A stretch of 64,000 bases of DNA from Mytilus galloprovincialis. Lineage: Eukaryota; Mollusca; Bivalvia; Mytilida; Mytilidae. Under the pieces are notes generated by a model that saw nothing but the letters and a program-made list of their open reading frames with translations, was not told the DNA's origin and did not search any database. Where the stretch lies: NCBI RefSeq assembly GCF_965363235.1, contig NC_134849.1:18192863-18256862 (forward strand). The letters are read 5' to 3'. Shown piece by piece: positions 24,236 through 38,300 of this stretch; position 1 is the stretch's first letter, and every line of letters begins with the position of its first letter. The translations under genes and the position numbers were made by a program.

Positions 24236-25432
24236 AGGTCTTTCCACCTTTCGTGTGGAAAGACCTATTGATTTTGTTCTGATTATTTTTTTTTTCTTCC
24301 GCCTAATTTTTTTCTTGCGGTGTAAAAATGTTTCAAAAGATGTCGCTTAGTTTTTTTGTATATGAGATCATACAGTCTATACGCTTTTGAAACTCACCCT
24401 GTTTAACCGAACACTTTTCTTTGTAAGAGTTATCTCCCCAAACACTGTTTTCTTGTTATCAGATCTCCTCCGTAACTGTAAAAGAAAGCGACAAATTTAT
24501 TTTTCCAAATTGCTCGTTATATCCTCAGGATGTTACGTTTTATTTTGACAGAAGCTTTACGAAGACCCCATATGAGAGTAATTTCCCCTTTTGTATTGAA
24601 ATAAGTGAAATAAATTTGTAACTGGAAAACCATAAGTGATAGAGGCCTAGGGTCTTTTGATTTGAGGCCCTTGCTCATAAAGTATGAAAATGAGGTCAAG
24701 GTCAAAGGTCAAGGTCATGTTCAATTTTTTGATTTTGGCTTGTTATCTCTTATTTTCAGAAATCATACAAGATATCGACAAAATATTTTCACACAATTGT
24801 TAGTTGCGACATGTCGTAACATGTAAATTTTACTTAAAAGGGTACGTAACATTTAATGCGAGTTTTGCCCCCTTTTATATCTAATATTAGTTGTATGGTA
24901 ATATAACTCATTAACAATATAAAGTAGAGGCCTAGAGTCTTTTGATTTGAGGTCCTTGGTTGATGACCTTGAAATTGAGCTCAAGGTCATAGGTAAATTT
25001 AACGTTCTAGATTTTGACCTTTGCTTTTTCCTCTTATATATACATGATAAAGCCATGGGACTTTTGGCAAAAGGTTGCAAGCTATGTGACCTTGAAAAAG
25101 CCAACCGGAAGTGACCTTTTGTAAACCGGAAGTAGCCATTTTTTGTACTAATTTAATGTAAAAGTATATAGAACCATCTATTTTTGGAATCAGTGTCAAG
25201 TAAACTATCAAAACATACCGGAAATAACATCTTTTAAACCGGAAGTAAAAAATGATCTCCCTTATGTATATCTTTTTGTATAGAAACCATATATTTTTGG
25301 AATCAGCGTCCAATAAGCTGTCATTTGACGCTAAAATTGACATTTAAAACCGAATTTTAATATTTTCATATAAAAAAGATCCTTACTGGTGGAAAGACCA
25401 TCAATGGTTCTCTGAACAATTGGTTTTTAATT
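24236..25432 (+). mobile_element. Helentron-like non-autonomous element RG, copy 3
   Basis: Same ends as the copy at 17264: left hairpin at 24236-24270, right GTGGAAAGACC at 25389-25399, then a palindrome. It interrupts one arm of a larger DNA element. The uninterrupted version of the insertion site is seen in the sister arm at about 22828-22848, within a T-rich stretch, with no long target duplication. Confidence 0.65.
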
Positions 25433-26997
25433 TTTTTATATTTCCTTATATATTCAATGAGATATATTACGTTATGATGTTGAGAATATACTTACTGTAT
25501 TAATTTGTTTTAGTAAAGATTGTAGGACTTTTAAAAATGCTCTAGTTTGTATATGGATTCCTGGAAAAAAATTCTACCCTCCCCCGTTTTTTTTTTGTTA
25601 TACATTTGTAAAAGGGAAGTGATAACAATGTCAATTTCACATCAACATAGATTTTTTTCAAACTATAAGCAAATGAAAGCAAGGGGTCTGGAAAGGGAAA
25701 TGTCAGCGCATAATAAGCTGAACTATTAGTAAACATTTTATTGAAAAAGCGTTTTGTAAAAAATGATTTGTTTTGTAAAATGATTTGCTTACAATGCTAC
25801 CCTTAGTCTTGTGCTACCCCACTGAAACCTTGGTCATGTTTTGTTAGAGTTTAAAACATATTGTTGTATCTAGAAAATATTACACCCATTAAAAGGTGAT
25901 TAAAGATTAAGTAGAGGAAAGTCTTGGATTACCGAAATATTTTTCTTCCAATGCTCATCCGTCAACACATCAACCTTAAAAAGCGTTGTCTTATAGTTAT
26001 ATGCGCCAATTGTTCATCATTAAACTATGTTACGTTCTATTGAATTGTTTTACATACCAATATCAATTTAACCCCAGCTCTTTAAAATAAAAGCGTGCAT
26101 TGATCAATATATTTAAAGAATCATAACAAACTTTTACACGGATGAGTACATGTGATGAGCTAGTATATATCATACGGTAATTAGAGAAAGGTTCCGATTT
26201 AAGTATTCCTTAGTTAAGTAAGTTAATGCATACCACTTAAGAATTTGACTTAAAAAATGTAACTAAGGAAATTCTTAATGAAATCGAAGTTTAAGGAATA
26301 CTTAAGTTCAGATGTTTTATGCATATGGCCCCTGTATCTTAAAAGTATCAAGAACAAATCTGACAGGAGTAAAATGTTCATCTGGTCAAGATATATCTGC
26401 CCATAAATTTTTTCGACGCATTAAATGACCAGTTGATGGGTTGTTGTCTTTGAATTGGTAATATAAAGGATATTTTACTGTTTTCGGTTATTTTCTTGAA
26501 TTTTATAATAGACAGAGATAAACTGCAAAATTGTAGAGCAAAGTAAGATCTACAAATAAGTCGACTTGATTCGAAATTGTCAATTGACCCCATAAGGAGT
26601 TATTGCCCTCCAAAGTATTTTTTTTAAAAAACCTCTCTCTTGAAACTACTGGGCCAATAAATGACACCAAACTTGACATGAATCATCCTTAGGATATTTC
26701 GTTAAATGAATGTATCTAATGACCCCGCCAAATAACCAAGATGACCTCCATGTCTCAAAATTGAACATTAGGGTTAACTGTAGAAGTTTTGGGGAGATTT
26801 TTAAAAACAAAGCTACTATGGATGACCTGCTTTATATTTAATAACTGGACCAAACTAAACCAAATGTTGTCTCGACTAGTTTTTTTTAGTATCTATTGTA
26901 TTTAATGATATTCAATATGATTTTAACCTTATTTACTTGATTTCTAAAACCATAGTAGATTCAGGCGAGCGACACATGCTCTTATGAGCCTCTCGTT

Positions 26998-27035
26998 TTT
27001 TGTTTTTTGTTTTTTGTTTTTTGTTTTGTTTTTTT
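26998..27035 (+). repeat. (TTTTTTG)n run
   Basis: About five units of TTTTTTG at the end of repeat RF. Confidence 0.85.
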
Positions 27036-27049
27036 AATAATATAAAAAT

Positions 27050-27400
27050 ATGTGGATGAGGTATAATGGCCAATGAGACAACTATCAATCAAATATCAAA
27101 CGAAGTGTTTGGAAGCAAATATAGGCTGTACGGCTTTCAACAATGAGAAAAATAAATACCGTTTACACTGTAGTAGGCTATAAAAGGCCCGAAAAAATAT
27201 AAAATATGAAACAAATTCAATTGAGAAAAACGATCAAATTAATATATAACAATTTACTTACAACAAATATGACAGACACGAACCAGAGACAACATCTGAA
27301 CTACTGGCTCCTGACTGAGGAAAGACACAAAAAGAATGTGGCTAGGTAAATCATGTTTGTGAGCGCTCAACCTTCCCCGTAATCTGGGATAATGGAGAAA
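27050..27400 (+). repeat. Dispersed repeat family RB
   Basis: Contains 'gccaatgagacaactatc' and 'ggctgtacggctttcaaca', diagnostic of the family seen at 31995, 45400 and 54185. Degraded copy outside any gene. Confidence 0.6.
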
Positions 27401-28404
27401 TAGCCAAATAGAGGAACAAACTATACAAAATCAGTTGAAAAAGGCTTAACTCATAAGATCAATCTATTCGAAATACAAATCTAAATCAAATACTCAAACA
27501 CATCAAACAAATGAAAAAAAAATCCTGTCATATTCTTGACTTTTACCTGCATTTATCTATGTAGAAAACGTTGGACCAAACGTGGTCCCATTGCCAAATT
27601 TAAAAAAAACCACTTGCATGACAGCTTTACAGAACTTCTACATGTATATAGATGCAAGACTTTCTAAAAATAACTTGAAATCTAAACAAAAATAACAAGT
27701 GCCCCTTTCTTCTGGTGAATTTGATATACAGTAGTTACTGTACGTTTGATGTACATACTGTATATGGTTTAAAACTTAGGATCAATGACTTTGATACTCA
27801 GCTCAATATGAGAATGGTCAGATAAATGATAAACAACTTGTTTATGTACATATATGTAGCAATATATGTTAACGGAGCCATTTTCCATGTTATTAATAAT
27901 ATGTTGAAAAAATTTTAAATGAGTTTTTTTCATCTGTTTCAAAAATTTTATATTCATCTATAATATTAATTAATATGTTGGTTTTTTTTAATTTCATTTT
28001 CAGGTACTTCTACAGTTGGTCTCGTAAAAAGAGTATCGCATTCTGTGATCACTATATAACGTTAGGATTAATTCTAAAATAAAATAAACTGCCTCCCACG
28101 TTTTTGCGACTCTTTTCACAAAAAAAATCTAATGATGAAAATTGATACTGAGATATGTATAACTTACGAGTATTTATCTTAAGATTTTTTTGTGAAAAAA
28201 ATCGCTGTTTGTGTTGAAAGTTTTACTAATTTACACAAATGTTTAGCCTCCTTTTCCCTACTTTGCAAACTACAATATGAAGATCGGACCATTCACCTGA
28301 AAGACAGACTTTAAAGCAATAAATCATCTTGAGATGACCCGCTTTCAAAAGGTTTTCTGTCTTCCTATACTTAAATGTAGGTTATATCTTATAAATAATA
28401 GACT
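27400..28404. other. Unassigned stretch, no gene seen
   Basis: Apart from a fragment of repeat RD near 27480-27560, nothing was recognised. A TTTCAG acceptor-like site at about 28006 leads into an open stretch of about 25 codons but has no matching donor, so no exon is called. Confidence 0.4.
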
Positions 28405-28806
28405 ACACAGTTACTTTTGCATAGGTACTATTTCTGTACTAAAAATATGTAGTACTGGAAATTTACTTTTAATATTTAGTACTATTTCTTTACTTTAAAA
28501 TTATTGTAATATTTAGGTACTTGTATTTTACAGTACTTGACAGAAATAATACAATATTCCATGTTCGAAAATCATAAATTTAAGAGATTTGAAATAGAAA
28601 AACTTTCAAAATGCTGAAAATGTAACAGTAGTAACCAAAAATCTGTAGTACCTAAATTTCAAGTACAAACAAAGTACTGTAAAATACAGGTACCTAAATA
28701 TTACAATAATTTTAAAGTAACAAAATAGTACTGAACATTAAAAGTAAATTTCCAGTACTACAGATTTTTAGTACAGAAATAGTACCTATGCAAAAGTAGC
28801 TGTGTT
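28405..28806. mobile_element. 400-bp MITE with long inverted repeats
   Basis: Left arm 28405-28540 and right arm 28660-28806 are near reverse complements, beginning 'acttttgcataggtactatt'. The loop is about 120 bp. TIR length of roughly 140 bp, small size and no open frame fit a foldback MITE. The target duplication is unclear. Confidence 0.8.
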
Positions 28807-29253
28807 GTAGTAAAATAATTTTTTGACTCAGGAAAATTATAAGTAATTAAATTCCCATATTAAATGCTGTATTTTTTTTTTCAATTTTAGCTTGAACCAA
28901 TCTAATCTGTATGAAGTCTTCAATTTAATAGATTATTTCTTTATTGTTTGCTATGATAAAGTGTTGAGCGATCCGTAAACTTATTAAATTAACACTGTCA
29001 TTATGGACTTGCATGCATTACAACAATACTTGTAATTTAAAACTCTTGTTTTACTTTTCGTCCATTCTTCTTGTGTTTAAAATCAATGGTCCGTAAAGTA
29101 GATCCGATGTTATGTTTTACTTAATAATTTTAAATGTGTTTGTTTTATTTAAAAAAAAAATCAAAGTGTCACGTTAGTGGTGAATCCAAAATGGCTACAA
29201 ATTATTTAAAGATTTAGTACATTCCGAATTGTAAGGGTTTCCCACAAGAAAAT

Positions 29254-29305
29254 ATGAAATGTGTAGACTTCGTTGGGATTATTTTGATGGTCAAATCTTC
29301 GTATG
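29254..29305 (+). CDS. Candidate first exon (signal peptide) of the plus-strand cadherin-like gene
   Basis: ATG followed by 17 codons with a hydrophobic core (VGIILMV) and a GTAAGC donor in phase 1. That is exactly the phase needed by the next exon at 30201, giving an alanine at the junction. The core is short and contains a charged residue, so a different upstream first exon remains possible. Confidence 0.5.
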
Positions 29306-32300
29306 GTAAGCATGATGATAAGATATTCGTTTAAAGGTGTTTTTTTCTATTACGTAAAATTGAGAATGGAAATCGGGAATGTGTCAAATAGACAACAGAC
29401 CGACCATAGAACAGACTACCGTGGGTCACCTGCACAGGTCTTAAATGCAGTGTCTCTTTTAATTTTGTGTTTTAAAATTTAATATCCATCAAAAAGTGTT
29501 ATACTAGTAGCATCAAACGGACTTCCGATATCTTATATAAAACAACTGTGGTGCACTAACTTGTCTAGAACTGTGTTGCCGTTTATTTCAGGGAAATACA
29601 AAAAAAAAGTTTGCATTTTTTTTACACTGCAAGACACCTTATAACGGTTACCGTTAAAAAAAGTTGATGCTCAAAATAGACATTTTTAAAGACTTGTAGT
29701 GTTCAATGTGCAATGGCAAATATTACAGACATAAAACAAAAATTACTTATTTTTATACCAAATGTATACGGACCCTCCTTTAGAGTATCTTGAAAATGAC
29801 ACATCCAATATTTAAGGCTTATGGATGGTAAATACACAGTGAAAAAATATTTCAATATAAAAAAAAAAGAAGTTTTGGTATGATTTTCAATTTACATGTA
29901 CTAAGATGTTTCGGCAAATACAAAGACGGTAAAAAGGTTCTCGTTGTGGATAGATATTTTTTCTAAATAAATATTCTGATCCCCAATTTGATGTGAAAAA
30001 AAACATTTTGGTCAAGCAGATGACAAACAAAAAATATCCTGAATTTCCCTATACCTTATAGTGTTTAATACTGAGAGAAAAGAAAATAATATTATTGATT
30101 GCATCACAAAAACTAAATAAATATGTTTTCGCGCTGAGACCGCCCCCTTTTTTTTAGAAGTTTCTGGTGGCTTCCTAACCACTTTTTACCTATTTTGTAG
30201 CATTTACTAAATGTACACTAGCAGGAGAGATAATAGGTAACAACCCTGTAACCTCGTTTGCGTCAACTATTACAACTACTGGTAGAGGTTATATATTGGA
30301 GGACGAGATTTACCAGGTCACGTGTTGTGGTTCTATAAGTCGATGGGAGATACGGACGAACAGTGGAGGGACAGTTCAATTACAGATATGGCGAAAAACT
30401 GGAACATATTCGTATACGCTTATAGGAAAAAATGAATTAACAGCAGGTACATTGTAAAAGTAAAAACAACGACATATTATCAAAATTATTGCATATCATA
30501 AAACCATGACATAATATATAAACCATGACTATTATCAAAACTGTGGCACATTATCAAAACCATGACCTATAATCAAAACCATGACATATTATCAAAACCA
30601 TGGCATATTATTAAAACCATGACCACCATCAAAACCATGACTTTCATTAAAACCATGACTATCATAATCAAAACCATGGCATATCAAAACCATGACATAT
30701 CAAAACCATGACATATTATCAAAACCATGGCATATTATTAAAACCATGACTATCATCAAAACCATGGCTATCATTATCAAAACCGTGGCATATAAAAACC
30801 ATGACATATTATCAAAACCATGTCATATTATTAAATTCATGGCATATAATCCAAACCATGACAAATAGTGAAAACCATGACTACTAATATCAAGATCAGG
30901 ACTTATTATCAAAACCATGGCATATAAAAAAATCCGGTATAAAAAAAACATGAAATATTATAAAAAAACGTTTCAGTTTCAATATTATCAATCTGGAGGC
31001 TACATGTATAAAGACAAAGTCTGTATCCTTTGAGCAAATTACATGTCTATGTTATGATTACCTTAAAAGTTAGGGTAGTGTTTGTTTATTTTTTTTAAAC
31101 AATGATGTAAATGTTTTATAAGAGGTTAAACTTACATAAGATATTGTTTTGTCTTGTCTTGTCTACGACAAAAGCTCAAGGTACAATTATTCTTGATATT
31201 TTTTCTCTATTTTACATAAAAATTAAGTATTCGTCATATTTACACATTCCTTTTTAATTTTTTGTTTTTGTCATGTTTTTTACATTTAGTATTTCTAAAA
31301 GACCAATATGTGTAAACCTTTTTTTTCAACTACAGGCGCTGGTGGATTTCACGCTCTAGACGTCGCTTCGGCGGACAGAATATCTGTACAACATGGGGAT
31401 ATGATAGGATGGTAGGTGTATATAATAATGGAATTTACTATTTGAAGTGACAATTTTAAATATATTTAGGAACTTAAGATAAATTATGTGATTCTGATGC
31501 ATGGTCCGTTTTGAAGGATGTCAATAATTATCTGTTTTCGACTCACAACATGAGCATATAATTTTATCAAACAAAAGTTTCACACGGGAAATCTCTTTAC
31601 TAACATTCATGAGAAAAGAGACGATCTTTCGTTCCTTTTTCGAACGATAATGTCCCTTTAGCCACTTATCAAACTGTAGAAGGATTTAAATTTAACACAG
31701 TAGTTTTACATGTTATAGTTAGCTTCAAACTGGCTCTCAGTAGCTGTGAGTGCTCTTAAATGACAGGCACTTTGTCTATTGTTTTTGTATCTCTTGCATG
31801 TTCGGATTTAATTTAAGTCAACTACGTTTTAAAGTTTGCTTATGTGTTGTGCATTTTCATCACTATGTCAGGTTAGGGAAGGTCATTTGCTTACAAACAT
31901 GCTAAACTCGATCACAATCATTCTTTATGCACCTAGTACAACAAGCCAAGAACCATAAGTGCAGGATTGTCATTGGGTCGTGTAAATATGAATATATAAA
32001 AAAGAAGATGTGGTAGGATTGGCAATGAGACAACTCTCAAAAAGGGACCGAATAACACATACATTAACAATTATAGGTCACCGTACAGCCTTCAACGATG
32101 AACAAAGCCAATACCGCAAAGTCAACTATAAAAGTTCCCAAGAATAACTTGGCAATGTAAAACAATTCAAACGAGAAAACTAACGGCTTAGTTGTACACA
32201 AAATGAAATAACTAGTCCGCCGATTTTCTCATTTCAAAAGTTTTACATTTTTCATGTCGGGGCCCCTTATAGATGACTATGGTATGTTTTTGTCATTGTT

Positions 32301-35300
32301 GACGGCTTACGACCACTTTATTTCAAATCTGGGGAATAGTTTTTTAATGGCAATCATATCACATCTACTAATTTTTATATCGAAAATAACATGGAAACTG
32401 CATGTGAACACATCACACATGGAAACTGCTTGTGAACACATCACACATAGAATCTGCATGTGAACATATCACACATGGAAACTGCATGTGAACACATCAC
32501 ACATAGAAACTCCATGTGAACACGTCACCTATAGAAAATGCATGTGAACACATTACCTATAGAAACTGCATGTGAACACATTACCTATAGAAACTGCATG
32601 TGAACACATCACACATAGAAACTTCATGTGAACACATTACACATGGAAACTGCATGTGAACACACCACATATAGCAACTGCATGTGAACACATTACACAT
32701 TGAAACTGCATGTGAACACATCACACATATAAACTGCATGTGAACACATCACACATAGAAACTTATGTGAACACATCACACACAGAAATTGCATGTGAAC
32801 ACATTACACATGGAAACTGCATATGAACATATCACACATATAAACTGCATGTGAACACATCACACATAGAAACTGCATGTGAACACATCACATATGAGAA
32901 CTGCATGTCAACACATCACTCATAGAAACTGCATGTGAACACATCACCCATAGAATCTGCATGTGAACACATCACCAATAGAAACTGCATGTGAACACAT
33001 CATCCATAGAAACTGCATGTGAACACATCACTCGTGGAAACTGCATGTGAACACATTACACATGGAAACTGCATGTGAACACATCACATATGAGAACTGC
33101 ATGTCAACACATCACCCATAGAAACTGCATGTGAACACATCACTCATAGAATCTGCATGTGAACACATCACACATAGACACTGCATGTTAACACATCACA
33201 CATATAAACTGCATGTGAACACATCACCTATAGAAACTGCATGTGAACACATCACCCATAGAAACTGCATGTGAACACATCACTCATTGAAACTGCATGT
33301 AAACACATCATCCATAGAAACTGCATCTGAACACATCACTCATGGAAACTGCATGTGAACACATCACACATATAAACTGCATGTGAACACATTACACATG
33401 GAAACTGCATGTGAACACATTACATATGGCAACTGCATGTGAACACATCACACATAGAAACTGCATGTGAATAAATTACCCATAGAAACTGCATGTGAAC
33501 ACATCACATATGGAAACTGCATGTGAACACATCACACATGGAAACTGCATGTAAACACATCACACATAAAAATTGCATGTGAACATATCACACAAAGAAA
33601 CTGCATGTGAACACATAACACATAGAAACTGCATGTGAACACATAACACATAAAAACTGCATGTGGATACATAAAACATAGAAACTGCATGTGGATATAT
33701 CACATGTTTCTCTTTTATTTTTTGTCTCAGTTTTAATAGTTTGGTCGATGATGAAATATAGTTTAGTTATTTTTTTTTCGGCATTCTTATAATCTTCAGG
33801 CAGTTTATCTATAATAGTCAATATGTTTTGGGAGTTCCTCCCTTTCATGATACTTCTGTCTGTCCGCACGGAATAAAATGCATGTCAACAGTTGTGGTCT
33901 TGTTCCTTTGACACTTTTCCCATTGCCATTCTCCATTTCATTGTTTCCAATTACAATTAAGATGAATCCGATTGTAATAATAAACTTTCAAAAGTTACTC
34001 TGGTGGTTCAATTATTAAAACAGGAAAATACGTTGAGGGAGTCAATGTTAGGTAACTTACGGTATCGCTGGAGCTCTTTCTGGCAAAGCTTATCTTTGAT
34101 GTTGTTTTTTGTTGTTGTATTTTTTGTTTACAATGTAACTTTATTTTTATCATTTCCTGTTTTTTTATTTGGGCTGGCGAGAAGCAGGATTTGGTTAATC
34201 TGATCCTGTTTGTCTTATAAACAGATCTACTGTTATGTGTAAACTTGTTTCCTCGAACAGACATGATAATCATGGTTTACTTTTATAAATTGTGACTTGG
34301 ATGGGGAGTTGGCTCATTGACACGCATACCATACTTTCTATTATAATTGATGCGGGTTATTTGCAAAATGATTCCAGAGCACAAAAAATTAAGTACGCAA
34401 CCTTTTCTTACAACTTAATCCTGAAAAAAATATATAAATGTTTTACATTATATCATTATTTCATCTATCATTTGTTTCCCTAGGTATGCGTCACCAAATA
34501 TCATAATGCATACTGCTTCAAGTGGATATCCAGTCACAAATCGTCGCTCATCATCGATAACGGACTTAGCTGTTGGCAGTATTTATGACTGGGCTTCTGA
34601 AAATACCTTTTCAACTGCACTTAAATTTGCAATAAAAGCAACGACAATTGCAAGTATGTATTGTATTCAAGTTATATTTTTTATGGATTCTAGATACTGA
34701 AATTATTCTGTTAACCGGCTTATAAAATAATTTCACATATTTTGTAATTGATTTAAAAAAATAAATTGATAAAAGTGAGAACAGAAATGAGGAATGCGTC
34801 AAAGAGACAACAACCCGACCATAGAGCAAAAAAACAGACGAAGTACCCTAATGCATCATAACCGTAGCCAGGGGGTTCGGGGGGTTCGGACCCCCTTGAA
34901 AACTAATAAGCACTGTTACATTCAATGTTCTGTTTGAATTGTGACTGTTAAAGTCGAGTTTGTGAGTACAACGACCCCGCCCCCCCCCCCCCCGCACCCC
35001 CTTGGAAATTTCTGGCTACGGGCCTGTGCATTTATCAATAAAACATTTATAATTGCACACATGTTGAAGGAAAACAATGTCTACCTCGATTTGATCAAGA
35101 AACAGAAATGTTCATCACCAAAACTTTTAAATTTTGTTTATGCAAAATGTTCATAAATAATTTTAAAATGGAGAATGAACTTCTATCAAGAAGACAAAAT
35201 AGTAAAGGGCACGATAACAGAATTTCCGTTTATTTTTATGTTTTTTTTTAAATTCACGACTTGTAAACTGTAAATATATTGAAATGACATGAATTTTATT

Positions 35301-38300
35301 AAATCAATATGTAATGTACAATGTACATGTACCTGTTAAACATTCTGAGAAATTAAAAGGCTTATTCCGCAACAAATATTAATGTATAACTCGGATGCAA
35401 ATCACGAGAGTTACAAAACATGCTTAAATGGTGTATTCTTTTGACGTACATGTATCAGTCTCATTGAAACCTCGTTCTGAAATTATTTCTAAAACATGTG
35501 ATACAAATGAATGAAAAATTTCAGTGAATTAAAAAAAAACATTATAACTAAACATTAGTCTGTGTAAAAATTGTAGTGTTTGGATAATATAAAAAATCAA
35601 ATCTGAAATAAAAACAAATCAATACAGTATAATTTTCATATTCTAGGTACGGTACCAACATTTACAATTGGAACCACAGAGGCTGTGTCGATAGATGACA
35701 TTACACCAGCAGAGACAAATATCCTGTCCCTTATTGTTTCCGACGATGGTGGGGACACAATTGTATATTCGACAAAGGCGAACGACAACCCATATTTCTA
35801 CGTCGATACTAATAATGGTAATATAGTAAAACTTGTATGATGAATTATTCAAGACAGCATGTGGCTAAATAAATGAGAAGATATTTCTCTGTATCTATTA
35901 TTTTCATATAAGCCCTTTTGTTAAAAACTCTGTTTTTTCAAGCTTTTGCATGGTGATGTGACATCTGTGAAATGTTGGTGCTATCGTGTACTTCATGTAT
36001 CAAGTCTACTATCGTATGCTATCATGTGTTAATTCAGAGGTAATCTGTATTCTATGTAATGCATATTCTCAGAGCCATGCTTTTGAGTTCCCTCCAACTT
36101 ATTTCCGTCATTCACATGCATGAAATAAAAATTATTTTCAGGGTGATATTTTCATATCAACATGTGTCAACCTGTAAGGATACCGGCAAATTGAATGTTT
36201 CGGTTCAAAGATGGGAAGCCTCCGAATGCGTTATTTGTTGTTATATCATAAACCCTTAATAGTTTATAAAATGTAGCAACATGTCTCACATAGTCTGATT
36301 TTCAATTGTTTGCTAAACATTTCTTTGGTTTATACGTGTCCGTTTATCATTCGATGTCATTCGTCATAAATCGGCTGATTCCGTACCAGTAGCGGATTAA
36401 CCCGAGGATTGCCGATTGCTTTCAATGTATGTACAGCAATGTACTCATGGTTGGAATATTTATGCTTTTTTTCAGGCCAAGTGAAGACTTTACAGACAAA
36501 CATACCAGAAGGCACTTATACCATCACACCAATGGTTACAGATGACTGCTACAATACAGCTACAACAGTTGTTACAATAACATTAGAAAATGTGGTAAGA
36601 ACAACTATGGAAACCAATAATTTGTATTTCCAATATAATGGTCTTTAAGCAGAATGAATGTACTCGTATCTAATGAAAATATATTATTCACTTGTCTTCA
36701 TTTATTACAGAATTATTGTAACCCAAGACCTTATACCTTTCTTGATATAACAAACATGGGCGTTGGTATCCCCCCTTTTTTTTTTTTAAAGTTTCTGTAT
36801 ATCTCTTCAACGGTGTGTGATCTTTGTCAAAATTTTCTTCGGCATGCACATATCATTATTCATGACATTCAGTAAGAATGGAAAAAAATAAATGCAGTGA
36901 AGTGAAACACTTACCATCATCCTAAATTAAAATTAAGGGGATATATATATTTTGATCAGAAAACGAAAACCATATCAAAATATGCATTATTTGTAAATAA
37001 TGGTAAATGCCGAAATCGATAATTTCATAGTTTTTTTCTTTGTTTTCAAGTATTTAGAAAAGATGAACAAAAAATGTACACAGCAACAAACGACAACCAC
37101 TAAATTACAGGCTCCTGAATCCTCAATGTAAAGAGAACAACCATACAAGCCCAAAAGACGATATTGTAACTTCATGATACAGTGTATAGCATATATCATG
37201 CAATCATTACAATCAAGCCTAAATATACCTTTTCTGCTATTATAGGCTATTACTTCGGGTGGATTTACTGGAACTTCAGTAACTATTTCTCAAGATGATT
37301 ATTTGGAAAAAAATCTAACGAATATTCTAATAACAGAACCAAATGACGGTTATTATTGTTACCTGACCAGTTCTGCTAGTTTTCCATTTAGTGTCAGACA
37401 GGCCAATAGCTTATCTCCAGGTAAATGTACACTTTAATGCTTGCAATATCCTTACACGCATGAAATACTTAATACTTGAACCTACATTTTTCAATGCATT
37501 CTTCGTCTAGTATATATTAACAAAGGATTTTGCCTTGAAGTTAAGTTTGTAACTATATGATAGTTTTAGTCTTTGTGTTTGAAATTATGTAATACCTTTT
37601 GATATTAGTTTTGATGCTGATCTTTTGGCTTTGAAATTTATTCCCTTTTCAGAGAGATAATGGGTATTTGTAGCTAAAATATACATGTATTATAATGTAA
37701 ATTACTAGTAATAATAAATAAAAAAATACGTAATGTAGTACACCCGTAAAGAGTATGAAATACGTGTGTGGCTATCTGTGTGGACGAGCATGAGCCGTTG
37801 CTTGACCTTTTTGTAATGACTAAACAAACAGCCATGTCCGAAATCATCAAACATGTTAACATAAAACTTGTGTCGCTGCATTTCACGATATCGATTTCTT
37901 AATAGCATTTATCTGTGATCGTACCTTCTTGAACATTTGTTTTTCAAGAGTATATTTAAAAAAAAAAAAAAAAACAGTTTGGAAAAATTTTGATTTTTTC
38001 TATCGTCAATCAGACAGGTCAGTATTTTATATCTATTGTCTCCTTTTAGGTTATACATTATACCTTCAAGATTGGCCAGAGTTAAACGCAGCCACGACAC
38101 CAAGTTATACATTAACTGCGGAATGTATAGAAGCGCATTCTGCATCACCCGCTAGTGTTAGTGTTGGTTCCTTTACAGTAAATGTTTCACCAAATAGTGG
38201 TCCGTCAATGGCTACTGCAACAGGTAAATTTACTTCAGTCATAAATTAAAAAAAAACTTTTAACAGCCAAATTTGACATGCGGTTGATTTTGATATTTAT

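Larger units (their letters stand above)
19599..26334 (-). mobile_element. Inverted-repeat DNA element Z, outer copy, interrupted
   Basis: Consists of 19599-20186 and 23851-26334, which are the reverse complement of the two parts of the uninterrupted copy at 21924-23840. Its ends read CTAGGCCCGTGC and GCATATGGCCCCTG, and it is flanked by a TATCT duplication. Two insertions interrupt it: a truncated LINE package (20187-23850, flanked by AATTAAGGAAT) and the Helentron-like copy at 24236-25432. No transposase is encoded, so it is non-autonomous. Termini of the CAGGG type suggest hAT kinship, and the 5-bp duplication would fit only some hAT groups. Confidence 0.65.
19354..27000 (+). repeat. Dispersed repeat RF, split by a transposon nest
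   Basis: Left part 19354-19598 starts 'agctcacctggtcc' and right part 26335-27000 ends with 'gcgagcgacacatgctc' and 'gagcctctcgtttt'. The two halves abut a 6.7-kb insertion with the 5-bp duplication TATCT (19594-19598 and 26335-26339). Other RF pieces flank the LINE at 46860-47167 and 51797-51972. No protein is encoded. A (TTTTTTG)n run follows the right end. Confidence 0.7.

Noticed and set aside
19599-26334. Interlocked inverted repeats read as a new kind of complex element
   Set aside because: The pattern is explained more simply by one Z copy split by a LINE that itself received an opposite Z copy, supported by flanking duplications.
28006-28080. Acceptor-like TTTCAG followed by an open stretch, considered as a first or second exon
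   Set aside because: No start codon in frame, no good donor, and no phase match to the exon at 30201.
33588-33869. 93-codon minus-strand open frame with repeated CSHAVSMCYVFTC
   Set aside because: It is the translation of the end of the 28-bp minisatellite; the unit length and AT content explain the open frame.
36711-36765. Possible extra exon of the plus-strand cadherin-like gene (NYCNPRPYTFLDITN after an ATTACAG acceptor)
   Set aside because: It starts in the right phase, but its only nearby donor leaves phase 1, while the next firm exon at 37246 must be entered in phase 0; entry in phase 1 hits a stop. Joining 36594 directly to 37246 keeps the frame.
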